DNA of 64,000 nucleotides from Thiomicrorhabdus xiamenensis (lineage in GTDB: Bacteria > Pseudomonadota > Gammaproteobacteria > Thiomicrospirales > Thiomicrospiraceae): assembly GCF_013282625.1 (NCBI RefSeq), contig NZ_CP054020.1, positions 62,001-126,000 on the forward strand, given 5' to 3'. Each line of letters starts with the position of its first letter. Position 1 is the first letter of the stretch. This document shows, piece after piece, positions 26,229 to 34,932 of the stretch. The position numbers and the translations under genes were made by a program. The notes beneath the pieces are model-generated. The model had not been told where the DNA came from, did no database searches, and saw only the letters and a program-made list of their open reading frames with translations.

Positions 26229-27203
26229 CTAAGCTACAGGAACCAGTTCGAGTATTTTATCTGTGATGTCGTCGGCATTCAGGTTTTGCGCCTGAGCCTC
26301 AAAGTTCAACAGCAGGCGATGACGGAAGACATCATGGATAACCGCTTGCACATTATCCGGACTGACAAATTCCTGTCCGTTTAACCAGGCATGCGCTCGG
26401 GCGCATCTGGAAAGGGCGATCGTAGCTCTGGGACTGACCCCGACGTCGATCCAGTCGGCCAGCTCCTGGCTGTACTGTTCGGCTTGGCGTGTCGCGATGA
26501 CCAGTTGCACTATATAGTCTTTGATGCTGTCTGCAACATGCAGATTGAGCACTTCACGACGTGCCTGAAATAGCTGCTCCTGAGTCATTAGCGCATTTTC
26601 GAGCTTCTCTTCCGTACGCGCTTCGCTCTCGACCAGTTCAAGGATTTTCAATTCCGAATCGGCATCGGGGTAATCGACATTCAGATGCAGCATAAAGCGA
26701 TCCAGCTGCGCTTCCGGTAGCGGGTAAGTTCCTTCCTGTTCCAGTGGATTCTGCGTTGCCATAACCATAAACAAAGCGGCCATCGGCAAGGAGCGTTTGC
26801 CGACGCTGACCTGTCCTTCAGCCATGGCTTCCAGTAGCGCGGCTTGAACTTTCGCCGGGGCGCGGTTGATTTCGTCAGCCAGAAGCAAATTATGGAAAAT
26901 CGGCCCGCTTTGAAATTCGAAAACCCCTGTTTCCGGGCGGTAGATTTCAGTTCCGGTAATATCGGACGGAAGAAGATCCGGTGTGAATTGAATGCGGTGG
27001 AAACTCCCTTCAATCAGCTCGGCCAGCGTTTTGATCGCTTTGGTTTTGGCCAGTCCCGGAGGCCCTTCAACCAGAATGTGTCCGTCGGCCAAGAGCGCGA
27101 TCAGCATACGTTCGGTCAGTTTCGGCTGGCCGATAATCTGTTGGTTAATCTGCTTTTGCAGGCGTTGGAATCCGTTTAAGAGCTGTAAATCGATGCTAGA
27201 CAC
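26229..27203 (-). CDS. MoxR family AAA+ ATPase
   Basis: A 324-residue AAA+ ATPase of the MoxR group, thought to act as a chaperone for VWA-domain proteins. Walker A is GPPGLAKT (47-54), Walker B is LLLADEINRAPAK, and sensor 1 is MATQNP. It is the first gene of the six-gene Bat operon. A second MoxR begins at the right edge of the window, so the genome has at least two. Confidence 0.94.
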   Translation of the reverse strand: MSSIDLQLLNGFQRLQKQINQQIIGQPKLTERMLIALLADGHILVEGPPGLAKTKAIKTLAELIEGSFHRIQFTPDLLPSDITGTEIYRPETGVFEFQSGPIFHNLLLADEINRAPAKVQAALLEAMAEGQVSVGKRSLPMAALFMVMATQNPLEQEGTYPLPEAQLDRFMLHLNVDYPDADSELKILELVESEARTEEKLENALMTQEQLFQARREVLNLHVADSIKDYIVQLVIATRQAEQYSQELADWIDVGVSPRATIALSRCARAHAWLNGQEFVSPDNVQAVIHDVFRHRLLLNFEAQAQNLNADDITDKILELVPVA

Positions 27204-27426
27204 AGGCTATCCGTTTATTAAATTTTTTTGGCTATTATACGCAATGGCTACCGGAGCTAAAGCCTTGTGATCTGTTAAAAAGCGTAATCGTCATTCTTTC
27301 GAATCGCTTTTGTCTTCGCGGGCAAACAGGGTATAAAAGTTATTTATAAGCACAATTAATTTACCTTGATAATGTCTTTTAATTGGGTTAAAAATTCTCG
27401 CGCTTAATTCATAAAGGAGCCTTGTC

Positions 27427-28338
27427 ATGAAAAAGCTATTAACCGCTCTGTTTACTGCAGCGGCAATTACAACTGCCTCATGGGCACCAACTGCAATGGC
27501 GGCTGACGTTAAGGAAGTTACTCAGCAGCAACACGGACTGACGTTGAATGCCAATTTACTTATGGCTGACGGCAAAGGGTTCTCCGACGAGATGGTGTTA
27601 TTAACCCATGGAACTCTGACGCATAAAGAGCGTTCGACTTACGCGGCGCTTCAGAAAAATCTGGCTGCACAGGGCGTTAGCTCCTTGTCCATCAACCTTT
27701 CTCTAGGCTTGGATAATCGTCATGGAGAGTATGATTGCGCTGTTCCGCATACTCATAAACATACGGATGCTCTACAAGAGATCGGTTACTGGATGGATTG
27801 GTTGAAGCAGCAGGGCACGGAAAAAGTGGTTCTTATGGGGCACTCGCGCGGCGGTAACCAAACGGCCTGGTACGCGGCTGAGCACGACAGCGATATGATT
27901 GATAAGGTTATTTTGATTGCTCCGGCAACCGGTGCACAGCAATCGGCGGATGAGTATGCGCAGAAAGCAGGTACCTCTTTGCAGCCGATTCTGGACAAAG
28001 CGCAAAAGCTGGTTGCAGAAGGCAAGGGTGATCAGATGTTGGATAAGACCTATTTTATCTATTGTAAAGACGCTCAGGTGACGGCTGCCGCCTTTGCCGA
28101 TTACTACACGGTGAAGCCGCAGTTCGATACGCCGACTCTGTTACAGAATCCGCATAAACCGACTCTGGTTGTGATGGGTAGCGATGATGATGTGGTTCCC
28201 GACCTGCCGCAGGCGATTCAACCTTTGGTTGAGGCCGGTAAAGTTTCTTCGGTAACGGTTGAAGACGCCGGTCACTTCTTTATGGATTTCGCCAATGAAG
28301 ATCTGGCGACCGCAGCCGCGGAATTCATTGCCGAATAG
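27427..28338 (+). CDS. Secreted alpha/beta hydrolase
   Basis: A 303-residue protein with an N-terminal signal peptide ending near AMA-AD. The alpha/beta-hydrolase elbow is GHSRGGNQ, with the oxyanion region LTHGTLTHK; the likely acid and base are Asp in VMGSDDDVVPDL and His in DAGHFFMDF. It is therefore probably a periplasmic esterase or peptidase-like enzyme with unknown substrate. AAAGGAG precedes the ATG. It stands alone between the Bat operon and a convergent gene. Confidence 0.8.
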   Translation: MKKLLTALFTAAAITTASWAPTAMAADVKEVTQQQHGLTLNANLLMADGKGFSDEMVLLTHGTLTHKERSTYAALQKNLAAQGVSSLSINLSLGLDNRHGEYDCAVPHTHKHTDALQEIGYWMDWLKQQGTEKVVLMGHSRGGNQTAWYAAEHDSDMIDKVILIAPATGAQQSADEYAQKAGTSLQPILDKAQKLVAEGKGDQMLDKTYFIYCKDAQVTAAAFADYYTVKPQFDTPTLLQNPHKPTLVVMGSDDDVVPDLPQAIQPLVEAGKVSSVTVEDAGHFFMDFANEDLATAAAEFIAE

Positions 28339-28342
28339 TTTT

Positions 28343-28723
28343 CTATAAAGCAAGATAGTCGGAAGAGTGCGGCGCCTGCTTCAGCGGTGCGTCGTAGTTT
28401 TCCGGCTCATCGCTGAACACTCTGACATTCCAATCTGCCGCCAGACCATCTTCGGCCAGACAATACTTCTCGAAAAAATTCACGATCTCTTTTCTCTGGC
28501 AGTGTGCCTCAAAGGCCACCATATCCTGCCATATCTCGTTAAAAACAATCGGAAAACCGCTGCCTTCGGCAAACGGGCTGCTAATCTGACGGGTGACTCG
28601 GTACTGCAGACAGCCATCTTCTCTTAAGGTATTCGGTTCAAGCGACTGCAGGATTTCAAACAGTGCTTCAGATTGTCCGGGTTTCGGTTGAAATTCTGCG
28701 ATGCAGTAGACTTTTTTAGACAT
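28343..28723 (-). CDS. Antibiotic biosynthesis monooxygenase-like (ABM) protein
   Basis: A 126-residue protein with the dimeric alpha+beta barrel of the ABM/YgiN quinol monooxygenase family: an opening beta strand (KVYCIAEFQPKPGQ), CLQYRVT, a FNEIWQDMVAFEAHC helix and a closing HCQRKEI region. Such proteins oxidise quinols or act in dealing with reactive metabolites. It is convergent with the hydrolase gene and has a long inverted repeat upstream. Confidence 0.75.
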   Translation of the reverse strand: MSKKVYCIAEFQPKPGQSEALFEILQSLEPNTLREDGCLQYRVTRQISSPFAEGSGFPIVFNEIWQDMVAFEAHCQRKEIVNFFEKYCLAEDGLAADWNVRVFSDEPENYDAPLKQAPHSSDYLAL

Positions 28724-28788
28724 GCAAAAACCCCTGATAGGTGGATGATAATCGAGGTCAACAATCTATCATTTATGGGGAAGAAAGT

Positions 28789-28827
28789 CCTTTTTAATTG
28801 CAGCCCGGTTGGACGCAATTAAAAAGG
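28789..28827. repeat. 12-bp perfect inverted repeat
   Basis: CCTTTTTAATTG (28789-28800) and CAATTAAAAAGG (28816-28827) are perfect reverse complements around 15 nt. It lies between the DUF2189 gene and the ABM gene, both on the minus strand. It could terminate the former or be an operator for the latter; the A/T runs are inside the stem, which is not typical of a terminator. Confidence 0.6.
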
Positions 28828-28876
28828 CAAACAAGGACGGGAAGAAATCAATTTGCTTTATTTTTTTGGGGGAGAG

Positions 28877-29701
28877 TTATTTGATTTCGGTTTTAGGGTC
28901 GATTTCAATCAGGTCATTAAAAGCATGCCATGAAGCGTAACCTAAAAGCGGCATGACGATCAGCATAGCGATCCCGAAAGTGACGATACCTATCGTAATC
29001 AGCGAGCCGATAATCAGAGCCCAAAGCGCCATAACGCCTTTGTTTTCCATTACGACTTCAAAACTCAGGATCATTGCCTGGACGACACCGATATTGCTGT
29101 CGCGAAGCAGTAGTGGGATCGTGACGACGCTAAGAGCAAAGACCAATGCTGCAACAAACACTCCGGCGACTAAAAAGTAGGTCATAAAGGTTTGTCCTGC
29201 ATCGGAAGTCAGGAAGCCCATAACACCTGCATCCGGATCGACAATCAGCAGACTGTTCGATTTCACTACGGCTGCGATTAGAGGAACCACACGACTCCAG
29301 ATCGCGATAATGACCCCTAGTGCCAGAGCGAAAAGCGCGAACTCTGAGATATTATGACGCCAGGCAAACATCGACGCCGCCAGATTAGGTTTTTCGCCAT
29401 CTTGCAATTGTCTGGAGATAGCATAGAGACCGGTTGCAAGAAACGGCGATAACATCACGAAGAAGGTTGCGACCTGGAACATCATGATCGGCTGATCCCG
29501 GAAACTGGCGTAAACCAGCAGCACGGACAGAGTCATGACAGCACCATAAAACAGCGAAGCAGCCGGAGCGTGTGCCATGTCCATCCAGCCTTTTTTCAGC
29601 CAGTGGCCAATGTCACCGTAACGGCAATCTTTCGAAACGATATGTTCGCCTTTTTCCGTGATGTGCTCATGAATTCCATGATGGTGTATTGTTTGTGGCA
29701 T
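28877..29701 (-). CDS. DUF2189 family integral membrane protein
   Basis: A 274-residue inner-membrane protein with about six hydrophobic segments. The conserved start of the membrane part, WLKKGWMDMAHAPAASLFYG, and the closing PLLGYASWHAFNDLI match DUF2189 proteins (often annotated as cytochrome-c-oxidase-like, subunit unclear). A His-rich N-terminus precedes it. The ATG at 29701 has GAGGGA immediately upstream. Function is unknown. Confidence 0.85.
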   Translation of the reverse strand: MPQTIHHHGIHEHITEKGEHIVSKDCRYGDIGHWLKKGWMDMAHAPAASLFYGAVMTLSVLLVYASFRDQPIMMFQVATFFVMLSPFLATGLYAISRQLQDGEKPNLAASMFAWRHNISEFALFALALGVIIAIWSRVVPLIAAVVKSNSLLIVDPDAGVMGFLTSDAGQTFMTYFLVAGVFVAALVFALSVVTIPLLLRDSNIGVVQAMILSFEVVMENKGVMALWALIIGSLITIGIVTFGIAMLIVMPLLGYASWHAFNDLIEIDPKTEIK

Positions 29702-30105
29702 AGTTCCCTCCATTTCGATCTCTATCGAAATTTATTAATTTGCATTTGAATGCAGACAGGCTCAACTTGATTTGCCGTTGAGTGTTGGTGTGCGGGATAG
29801 CCCGATTGGCCGGGGTGTTTGTGGTTAAGAAGTTCTTTGTAAAAGCTCGAAATAAATCCCGCTCGCGCTTTTTTAAAGAAAGACAATCTAATAATGAACC
29901 TTATCTTGCCTTAACTCTATTTAACACTTTTTAAACATTTTTAATAAAATCAAATATTTAAATTAAATCTTACGGTTTTTTTATATTAGAAATTAATGAA
30001 TTGTACGTATGGCCCTTAAGGAGCGCTTGCCGATGTGCTCTCGTAAACGCAGGCTTTGTCTTACAATAAGGTTTTTATCAGATCCGCGAGCATCGCTCGA
30101 TTTTT
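29702..30105. other. Divergent intergenic region
   Basis: About 400 bp between the minus-strand DUF2189 gene and plus-strand cmoM. It is strongly AT-rich in 29880-30000. It presumably holds both promoters, but no confident promoter, operator or RNA was identified. Confidence 0.5.
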
Positions 30106-30903
30106 GTGACAGGACATCATCCCTTGAGCCAGAGTAAAACCACCTTGAAAGATAGAAATTTCGATAAATTGGTCGATAAATTCGAGAAAAAAGTCTATGA
30201 CACCGTCAAGGGTGAATGGCGCCTGAAACTGTTAAAAGAGGATCTGGCGGACTTGCGCGACCAACCTGGCATGACGTTTTGGGACGCGGGCTGCGGTTTC
30301 GCGCAGATCAGTCAGTGGTTAGCTGAAGCGGGGCATCAGCCGGTTCTATGCGATCTTTCGCATCAGATGCTGCTGCGTGCGCAAAATAACTTTTCTGCGG
30401 CCGGTTTAAGTGCGGAGTTTATCGAAGGTCCGGCACAGGAGGTGGCCAAGCAGCTTGAAGCCAAAGACCTGGTACTGTTTCATGCGGTTCTGGAGTGGTT
30501 GGCCGAACCGAAAACGACTTTGCAGAGTGTAGCGGACAGGGTTAAACCCGGCGGCTACTTTTCCCTGCTGTTTTATAACCGCAACTCGGTGGTGATTCGC
30601 AATACGTTGCGCGGCGGCTGGCGACTGCCTTATCTGATGAATGATGAATATATCGGAAAGGGTAAAAAGCTGACGCCGCCTAATCCGCAGATTCCCGAAG
30701 AGGTTTGTCGCTGGCTGGAAGAGTGGGGCTTTGAAATCGAAGTGCATACCGGAATTCGCGTTTTCCACGATTACATGACGCATGAAGTGCTTGCCGAAAG
30801 CGATCTCGATGATCTGCTGGCATTGGAGTACCGCTATTGCCGCGAACCGACCTACCGCAATATGGCGCGCTATATTCACCTGCTGGCGAAGCGCGTCGAT
30901 TAG
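30106..30903 (+). CDS. cmoM: tRNA 5-carboxymethoxyuridine methyltransferase
   Basis: A 265-residue class I SAM methyltransferase resembling CmoM (SmtA), which methylates cmo5U34 to mcmo5U in certain tRNAs. The SAM motif I is WDAGCGFAQISQWLAE; the N-terminal block NFDKLVDKFEKKVYDTVKGEWRL and the C-terminal EYRYCREPTYRNMARYIHLLA are diagnostic of the family. The GTG start at 30106 is tentative because no strong ribosome site is seen. The cmoA and cmoB genes lie 1.8 and 4 kb downstream, supporting the call. Confidence 0.88.
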   Translation: MTGHHPLSQSKTTLKDRNFDKLVDKFEKKVYDTVKGEWRLKLLKEDLADLRDQPGMTFWDAGCGFAQISQWLAEAGHQPVLCDLSHQMLLRAQNNFSAAGLSAEFIEGPAQEVAKQLEAKDLVLFHAVLEWLAEPKTTLQSVADRVKPGGYFSLLFYNRNSVVIRNTLRGGWRLPYLMNDEYIGKGKKLTPPNPQIPEEVCRWLEEWGFEIEVHTGIRVFHDYMTHEVLAESDLDDLLALEYRYCREPTYRNMARYIHLLAKRVD

Positions 30904-31050
30904 GCTTTATCGACTTTCGTGTTGGTGCCGATTGGATCATCGACGGCTTACTTGGACAGAGTGGCAAGTTTCAAACATATTTGATGAGCCTTATGCGCGT
31001 GATAATATGGAAATTCTGGAAACCTAACTGGCTCGTCCCGGAGATTCCGA

Positions 31051-31638
31051 ATGTCCAAAAAGATTGCAATTATTCAGGGTCATCCCGACCCGAGCGAAAG
31101 TCATCTGAATTTTTCTCTGGCAGAGGCGTACAAGGCCGGCGCGGAAGCGGCCGGTCATGAGGTCAAGGTGATTACCGTCGCCAAATTGAGTTTCGCTCTG
31201 CTGACCAGCGAGGAAGAGTTCGACAAGCATCCTCCGGTAACCGATATTCAAGGGGCGCAGGACGTCATTAAATGGGCCGAGCATATTGTAATCTTTTATC
31301 CGCTCTGGCTTGGAACCATGCCGGCCATTCTGAAAGGTTTTTGGGAACAGGTTTTGCGCCCGGGCTATGCGCTTTCGACGGGCGATAGAAATCAATGGCC
31401 GAAAAAACTCCTGTCCGGTCGGAGCGCGCGAATTGTGGTCACGATGGGGATGCCCGCTTTTGTCTACCGCTGGTTTTATCGTGCGCACAGCCTGAAGAAT
31501 CTGGAGCGTAATATTCTCAGTTTTTCCGGTTTTGCACCCATTCGCTCGACTCTGATCGGCGCTGTACAGAATCTAAGCGAGCGCCAGAGAAAAGTCTGGC
31601 TGGATAAGGTCTATCGGCTCGGTCAGAAAGGCCAGTAG
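31051..31638 (+). CDS. NAD(P)H dehydrogenase (quinone)-like flavoprotein
   Basis: A 195-residue flavodoxin-fold protein of the MdaB/KefF/YwrO family. The FMN or FAD phosphate loop is GHPDPSESHLN and the isoalloxazine side includes YPLWLGTMPAILKGFWEQV. Members reduce quinones by two electrons, using NAD(P)H, or act as ancillary subunits of Kef channels. A Kef-like antiporter is located 5 kb away on the other strand; linkage is only suggestive. Confidence 0.85.
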   Translation: MSKKIAIIQGHPDPSESHLNFSLAEAYKAGAEAAGHEVKVITVAKLSFALLTSEEEFDKHPPVTDIQGAQDVIKWAEHIVIFYPLWLGTMPAILKGFWEQVLRPGYALSTGDRNQWPKKLLSGRSARIVVTMGMPAFVYRWFYRAHSLKNLERNILSFSGFAPIRSTLIGAVQNLSERQRKVWLDKVYRLGQKGQ

Positions 31639-31755
31639 CCGGATTGCTCTATACGGTATGCGAAAACCCTTGACCGATCCGCGGATTCTGGTCGAAGTCG
31701 AGGAAAAACTCTTATAATATCCGCCAATTTCGTTGAATAGCTGTTTTAACCTCTT

Positions 31756-32634
31756 ATGAAAACCTCCTCTCTGCTGCGTACTTTAATCCGTCCACTGTTT
31801 CGCTTCTTGCTTCGCCGCCCGAAGTTTCTGCTTCTGGTACCGATCGCTTTTGGTGTCTGGTATGCCTATGAAACTCAAGTCGCGCGCCCGAATATGGCCT
31901 ATATGGGGGTCCCGAAAGTCGAAATGGCTCTGCCGGGAAGCGGTTTCTCGCATATTCTGCGCTACGACGGTTTTATGCTCGAGTATTCGGAGGGGTTGAA
32001 AAACCCTTTGTGGGTGACCTATAAGGTGACCGAGCAGAAATATAAATCCGGCAAACGTCCGAGCCGTTTCAGCAGAGAGTGGTTGACGCTTTCACGTGTC
32101 ACTCATGAAGATTACACCGGTTCGGGGTACGACCGCGGGCATATGGCACCGAATTATGTGATTGCCAGCCGTTACGGGCGTTCGGCACAGCAAGATACTT
32201 TTACCATGACCAATATTACGCCGCAGGCGCCGAAATTGAATCAGAAATCCTGGCAGCGTCTGGAAGAAGTCATCGCGAATGACTTTTCCGAGAAATACGG
32301 TGATTTCTGGGTAGTGACGGGACCGATCTTCGCAGATCAGCCTAAGCGGATACAAAAATCGAATGTCGCGATTCCGGATGCGTTTTACAAGATTCTGATT
32401 CGTCCGGGTACGAATGAACAGCCGGCGAATGCGTTGGCGTTTATTTTTCCGCAGAATGCCAAGCCGAACGCCAGTTTAATGCGCTTTGTTGTCTCGGTTG
32501 ACGAAGTTGAAGACCGTACCGGCATCGATTTCTTTGCCGATTTGGATGACGGCTTTGAAAACCTGCTTGAATCGAGTAAAACACCGGATGCCTGGAATTT
32601 GCGGGCGGTTGCGAATCGTCCGTCGCGTTACTAG
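31756..32634 (+). CDS. DNA/RNA non-specific endonuclease (NucA-like)
   Basis: A 292-residue protein with an N-terminal membrane anchor (about residues 20-37) and a beta-beta-alpha-metal nuclease domain. The active site motif DRGH is in GYDRGHMAPN, and the metal-binding asparagine region is TMTNITPQAPKLNQKSW. Anchor and fold suggest a periplasmic, magnesium-dependent nuclease that degrades incoming or environmental nucleic acid. No inhibitor gene is adjacent. Confidence 0.88.
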   Translation: MKTSSLLRTLIRPLFRFLLRRPKFLLLVPIAFGVWYAYETQVARPNMAYMGVPKVEMALPGSGFSHILRYDGFMLEYSEGLKNPLWVTYKVTEQKYKSGKRPSRFSREWLTLSRVTHEDYTGSGYDRGHMAPNYVIASRYGRSAQQDTFTMTNITPQAPKLNQKSWQRLEEVIANDFSEKYGDFWVVTGPIFADQPKRIQKSNVAIPDAFYKILIRPGTNEQPANALAFIFPQNAKPNASLMRFVVSVDEVEDRTGIDFFADLDDGFENLLESSKTPDAWNLRAVANRPSRY

Positions 32635-32658
32635 GGCCTGAATTCGATAGGATATGAG

Positions 32659-33405
32659 ATGAAACTACCCAGTCAGAAAGATACGATTTACAGTCAGCAG
32701 CACGAAGCGGTCGGCGCATTCCAGTTTGATGAGTCGGTGGTGGCAGTTTTTCCGGATATGATTCAACGATCGGTTCCGGGGTATCAGACGATTCTGACCG
32801 GTATCGGCGAACTGACCAAAATCCATGCCCAGCCGAATACCCGTCTTTACGATCTCGGTTGTTCGCTCGGAGCGGCGACTCTGACCATGCGTCGCGCTCT
32901 GGATGAAAATTCCGGCTGTTCGATCGTTGCGCTGGATACCTCTACGGCGATGGTCGAGCGCGCTCAGGAGTATTTACTCGCTTTTCATTCAGAGGTACCG
33001 GTCGAACTGCATTGCGCCGATATGTGTGATTTCGATATTCAGAATGCATCGGTAGTGGTGATTAACTTCACCTTGCAGTTTATCGATCCGCAGGAGCGTT
33101 TGACCTTGCTCGAACGTATCTATCAGGGGTTGGTTCCCGGGGGGATTCTGATTCTGTCGGAAAAGATTCATTTTGAAGATCCGGCCCTGCAAAAGAGCAT
33201 CGAACATCTGCATCTCCAGTTCAAGCGTGCCAACGGTTATTCGGAATTGGAAATCAGTCAGAAGCGCTCTTCGCTGGAAAACGTGTTGATTTCCGATAGC
33301 GAAGCGACACATTTGGATCGTTTGCAGCAGGCGGGATTCGAATCGGCAGGCATTTGGTTCCAGGCGTATAACTTCGCTTCATTTCTGGCGATCAAGGCAA
33401 AATAA
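32659..33405 (+). CDS. cmoA: Carboxy-SAM synthase
   Basis: Makes carboxy-S-adenosylmethionine from SAM and prephenate, the donor used by CmoB. The 248-residue length matches E. coli CmoA (247). Diagnostic blocks: FDESVVAVFPDMIQRSVPGY at the N-terminus, YDLGCSLGAATLTMRR (SAM site), NFTLQFIDPQER, and SFLAIKA at the end. It is 24 bp downstream of the nuclease gene. Its usual partner cmoB lies beyond an inverted diguanylate cyclase gene. Confidence 0.95.
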   Translation: MKLPSQKDTIYSQQHEAVGAFQFDESVVAVFPDMIQRSVPGYQTILTGIGELTKIHAQPNTRLYDLGCSLGAATLTMRRALDENSGCSIVALDTSTAMVERAQEYLLAFHSEVPVELHCADMCDFDIQNASVVVINFTLQFIDPQERLTLLERIYQGLVPGGILILSEKIHFEDPALQKSIEHLHLQFKRANGYSELEISQKRSSLENVLISDSEATHLDRLQQAGFESAGIWFQAYNFASFLAIKAK

Positions 33406-33420
33406 GCGCCGTTCAAAGTT

Positions 33421-34806
33421 CTAGTGTTCGGCAATGACCTGATTTTTGCCGCTGTTTTTGGCGATATACAGAGCCTGATCGGCGCGGCGAATCAGGTCGC
33501 CGAGCACATCTCTGTGCATTTCCAGCTGGCTGACGCCGATACTGACGGTAAATTCGATTTTCTGGTTATCCCGAGTAATGACATGCGACGCGGCCACCGC
33601 ATGGCGCAGCTTTTCACAGACCTCTTCGGCCGTTTCAAGCGAACTTTGCGTTAAAACACCGGCGAACTCCTCACCACCGTAACGGCAGAAAAGATCCGTT
33701 TCGCGCAAAAAACCGGCGCAGAGCGTGGCGACTCTTTTTATCACCAAATCGCCGACATCGTGTCCGTAGGTGTCGTTAATCTTTTTAAAGTCGTCGATAT
33801 CCATAATAAACAGACTCAGTGGGATGGAATAACGCTGCGCGCGTGCTATATCCCTGCCGGCCTCTTTCATAAAGTGACGGCGATTGCCGATGCCGGTCAG
33901 ATAGTCGGTGATAACGAGTTTATTGATTTTCTCCTGCAGGCGTTTTTCTCTGGTAACGTCGAAATTGACACCAATCATGCGCTCGGGTTCACCTTGGGCG
34001 TTGTGGATGATTTTGCCGTAAGCATGCAGGTGGCGGATTTCACCGTTTGGCCAGATGATACGAAACTCGCGATTGTATTTTTTGCCGTTGATGATTGACT
34101 CTTTCACCGCCTTGTCGGCCTTTTCCAAGTCAGCCGGATATACGGTTTTGCTCCAGGATTCATAGCCGTTGGTAAAGGTCTCGGGGTCAACTTTGTACAG
34201 CTGGAACATTCGTTCATCCCAGTGCAGCTCTTGAGTTTTAATATTGAGATCCCAGACACCGATTTGTGCCGAGTCAACCGCGACTTCGAAGCGTTGGCTC
34301 AGACTGCTCAGATCTTCCAGCGCCTGCATCTGTTGAGTGATGTCATGGTGCACGCCAAGCATTCGAGTCGGACGATTATTCTCATCTCTGATTGCCATGC
34401 CGCGGCAGCGAACCCAGACGGTGTGGCCATCCGCATGCCGGTAGCGTAAAACCTGGTCATAGGGAGTATCCGGGGTTTGCAGGTGTTCATTCAGCTGTTC
34501 TTCGGCACGTTTTAGATCTTCGGGAAAAATGAGCGCTTGCCATTCCGATATCGAATGCCGTTTTTCCTTTGGGTCATATCCCAGGGTCTGCCAGAATTGG
34601 GGATTCATCCACTCGTTTTCCGGGTGCTCCATATCCCAGTACCACATACCGTCGCTGGCACCTTTCTGAATAAACTCGAAAATGGTCGAGTCTGTCTGCA
34701 CGAGCCTATAGAGCTCTTTTTTAAGGTAATTTTCTGACATCGGTTGCAGGTGTGATTGAAAGTCGAACTTAGTTTCATCATACCCATAATTTTGTCGGGC
34801 GTGCAC
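33421..34806 (-). CDS. Diguanylate cyclase with two PAS domains
   Basis: Makes c-di-GMP. The 461-residue protein has two PAS-PAC sensor units (about 30-165 and 170-295; HHDITQQMQALE and NFDVTREKRLQEKI linkers) followed by a GGDEF domain. The active-site motif is GGEEF, and a canonical inhibitory I-site RETD lies five residues before it, so product feedback is expected. No membrane segment, so it senses a cytoplasmic cue. The start is uncertain: GTG at 34806 or ATG at 34740. It is inserted in reverse between cmoA and cmoB. Confidence 0.92.
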   Translation of the reverse strand: MHARQNYGYDETKFDFQSHLQPMSENYLKKELYRLVQTDSTIFEFIQKGASDGMWYWDMEHPENEWMNPQFWQTLGYDPKEKRHSISEWQALIFPEDLKRAEEQLNEHLQTPDTPYDQVLRYRHADGHTVWVRCRGMAIRDENNRPTRMLGVHHDITQQMQALEDLSSLSQRFEVAVDSAQIGVWDLNIKTQELHWDERMFQLYKVDPETFTNGYESWSKTVYPADLEKADKAVKESIINGKKYNREFRIIWPNGEIRHLHAYGKIIHNAQGEPERMIGVNFDVTREKRLQEKINKLVITDYLTGIGNRRHFMKEAGRDIARAQRYSIPLSLFIMDIDDFKKINDTYGHDVGDLVIKRVATLCAGFLRETDLFCRYGGEEFAGVLTQSSLETAEEVCEKLRHAVAASHVITRDNQKIEFTVSIGVSQLEMHRDVLGDLIRRADQALYIAKNSGKNQVIAEH

Positions 34807-34916
34807 TCTTAGTTATAGCTAAAAACCGAAAACTGAAAGCTTTCTTAGTCGGAATTAATTAAATGCGAGAGGGCAGACGAAGCCTTATAATTGCCGCCAT
34901 CGATTCATTTATTGGA

Positions 34917-34932
34917 GTTTTCACGTGAAGCA
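34917..34932. other. parS-like site E (weak)
   Basis: GTTTTCACGTGAAGCA agrees with the parS consensus at 13 of 16 positions but the outer palindrome is broken. It overlaps the cmoB start codon, so the resemblance may be chance. Confidence 0.3.

Noticed and set aside
32093-32102. TTTCACGTGTC in the nuclease gene as another parS site
   Set aside because: Only the left half matches; the right arm lacks the GAAA needed for the palindrome.
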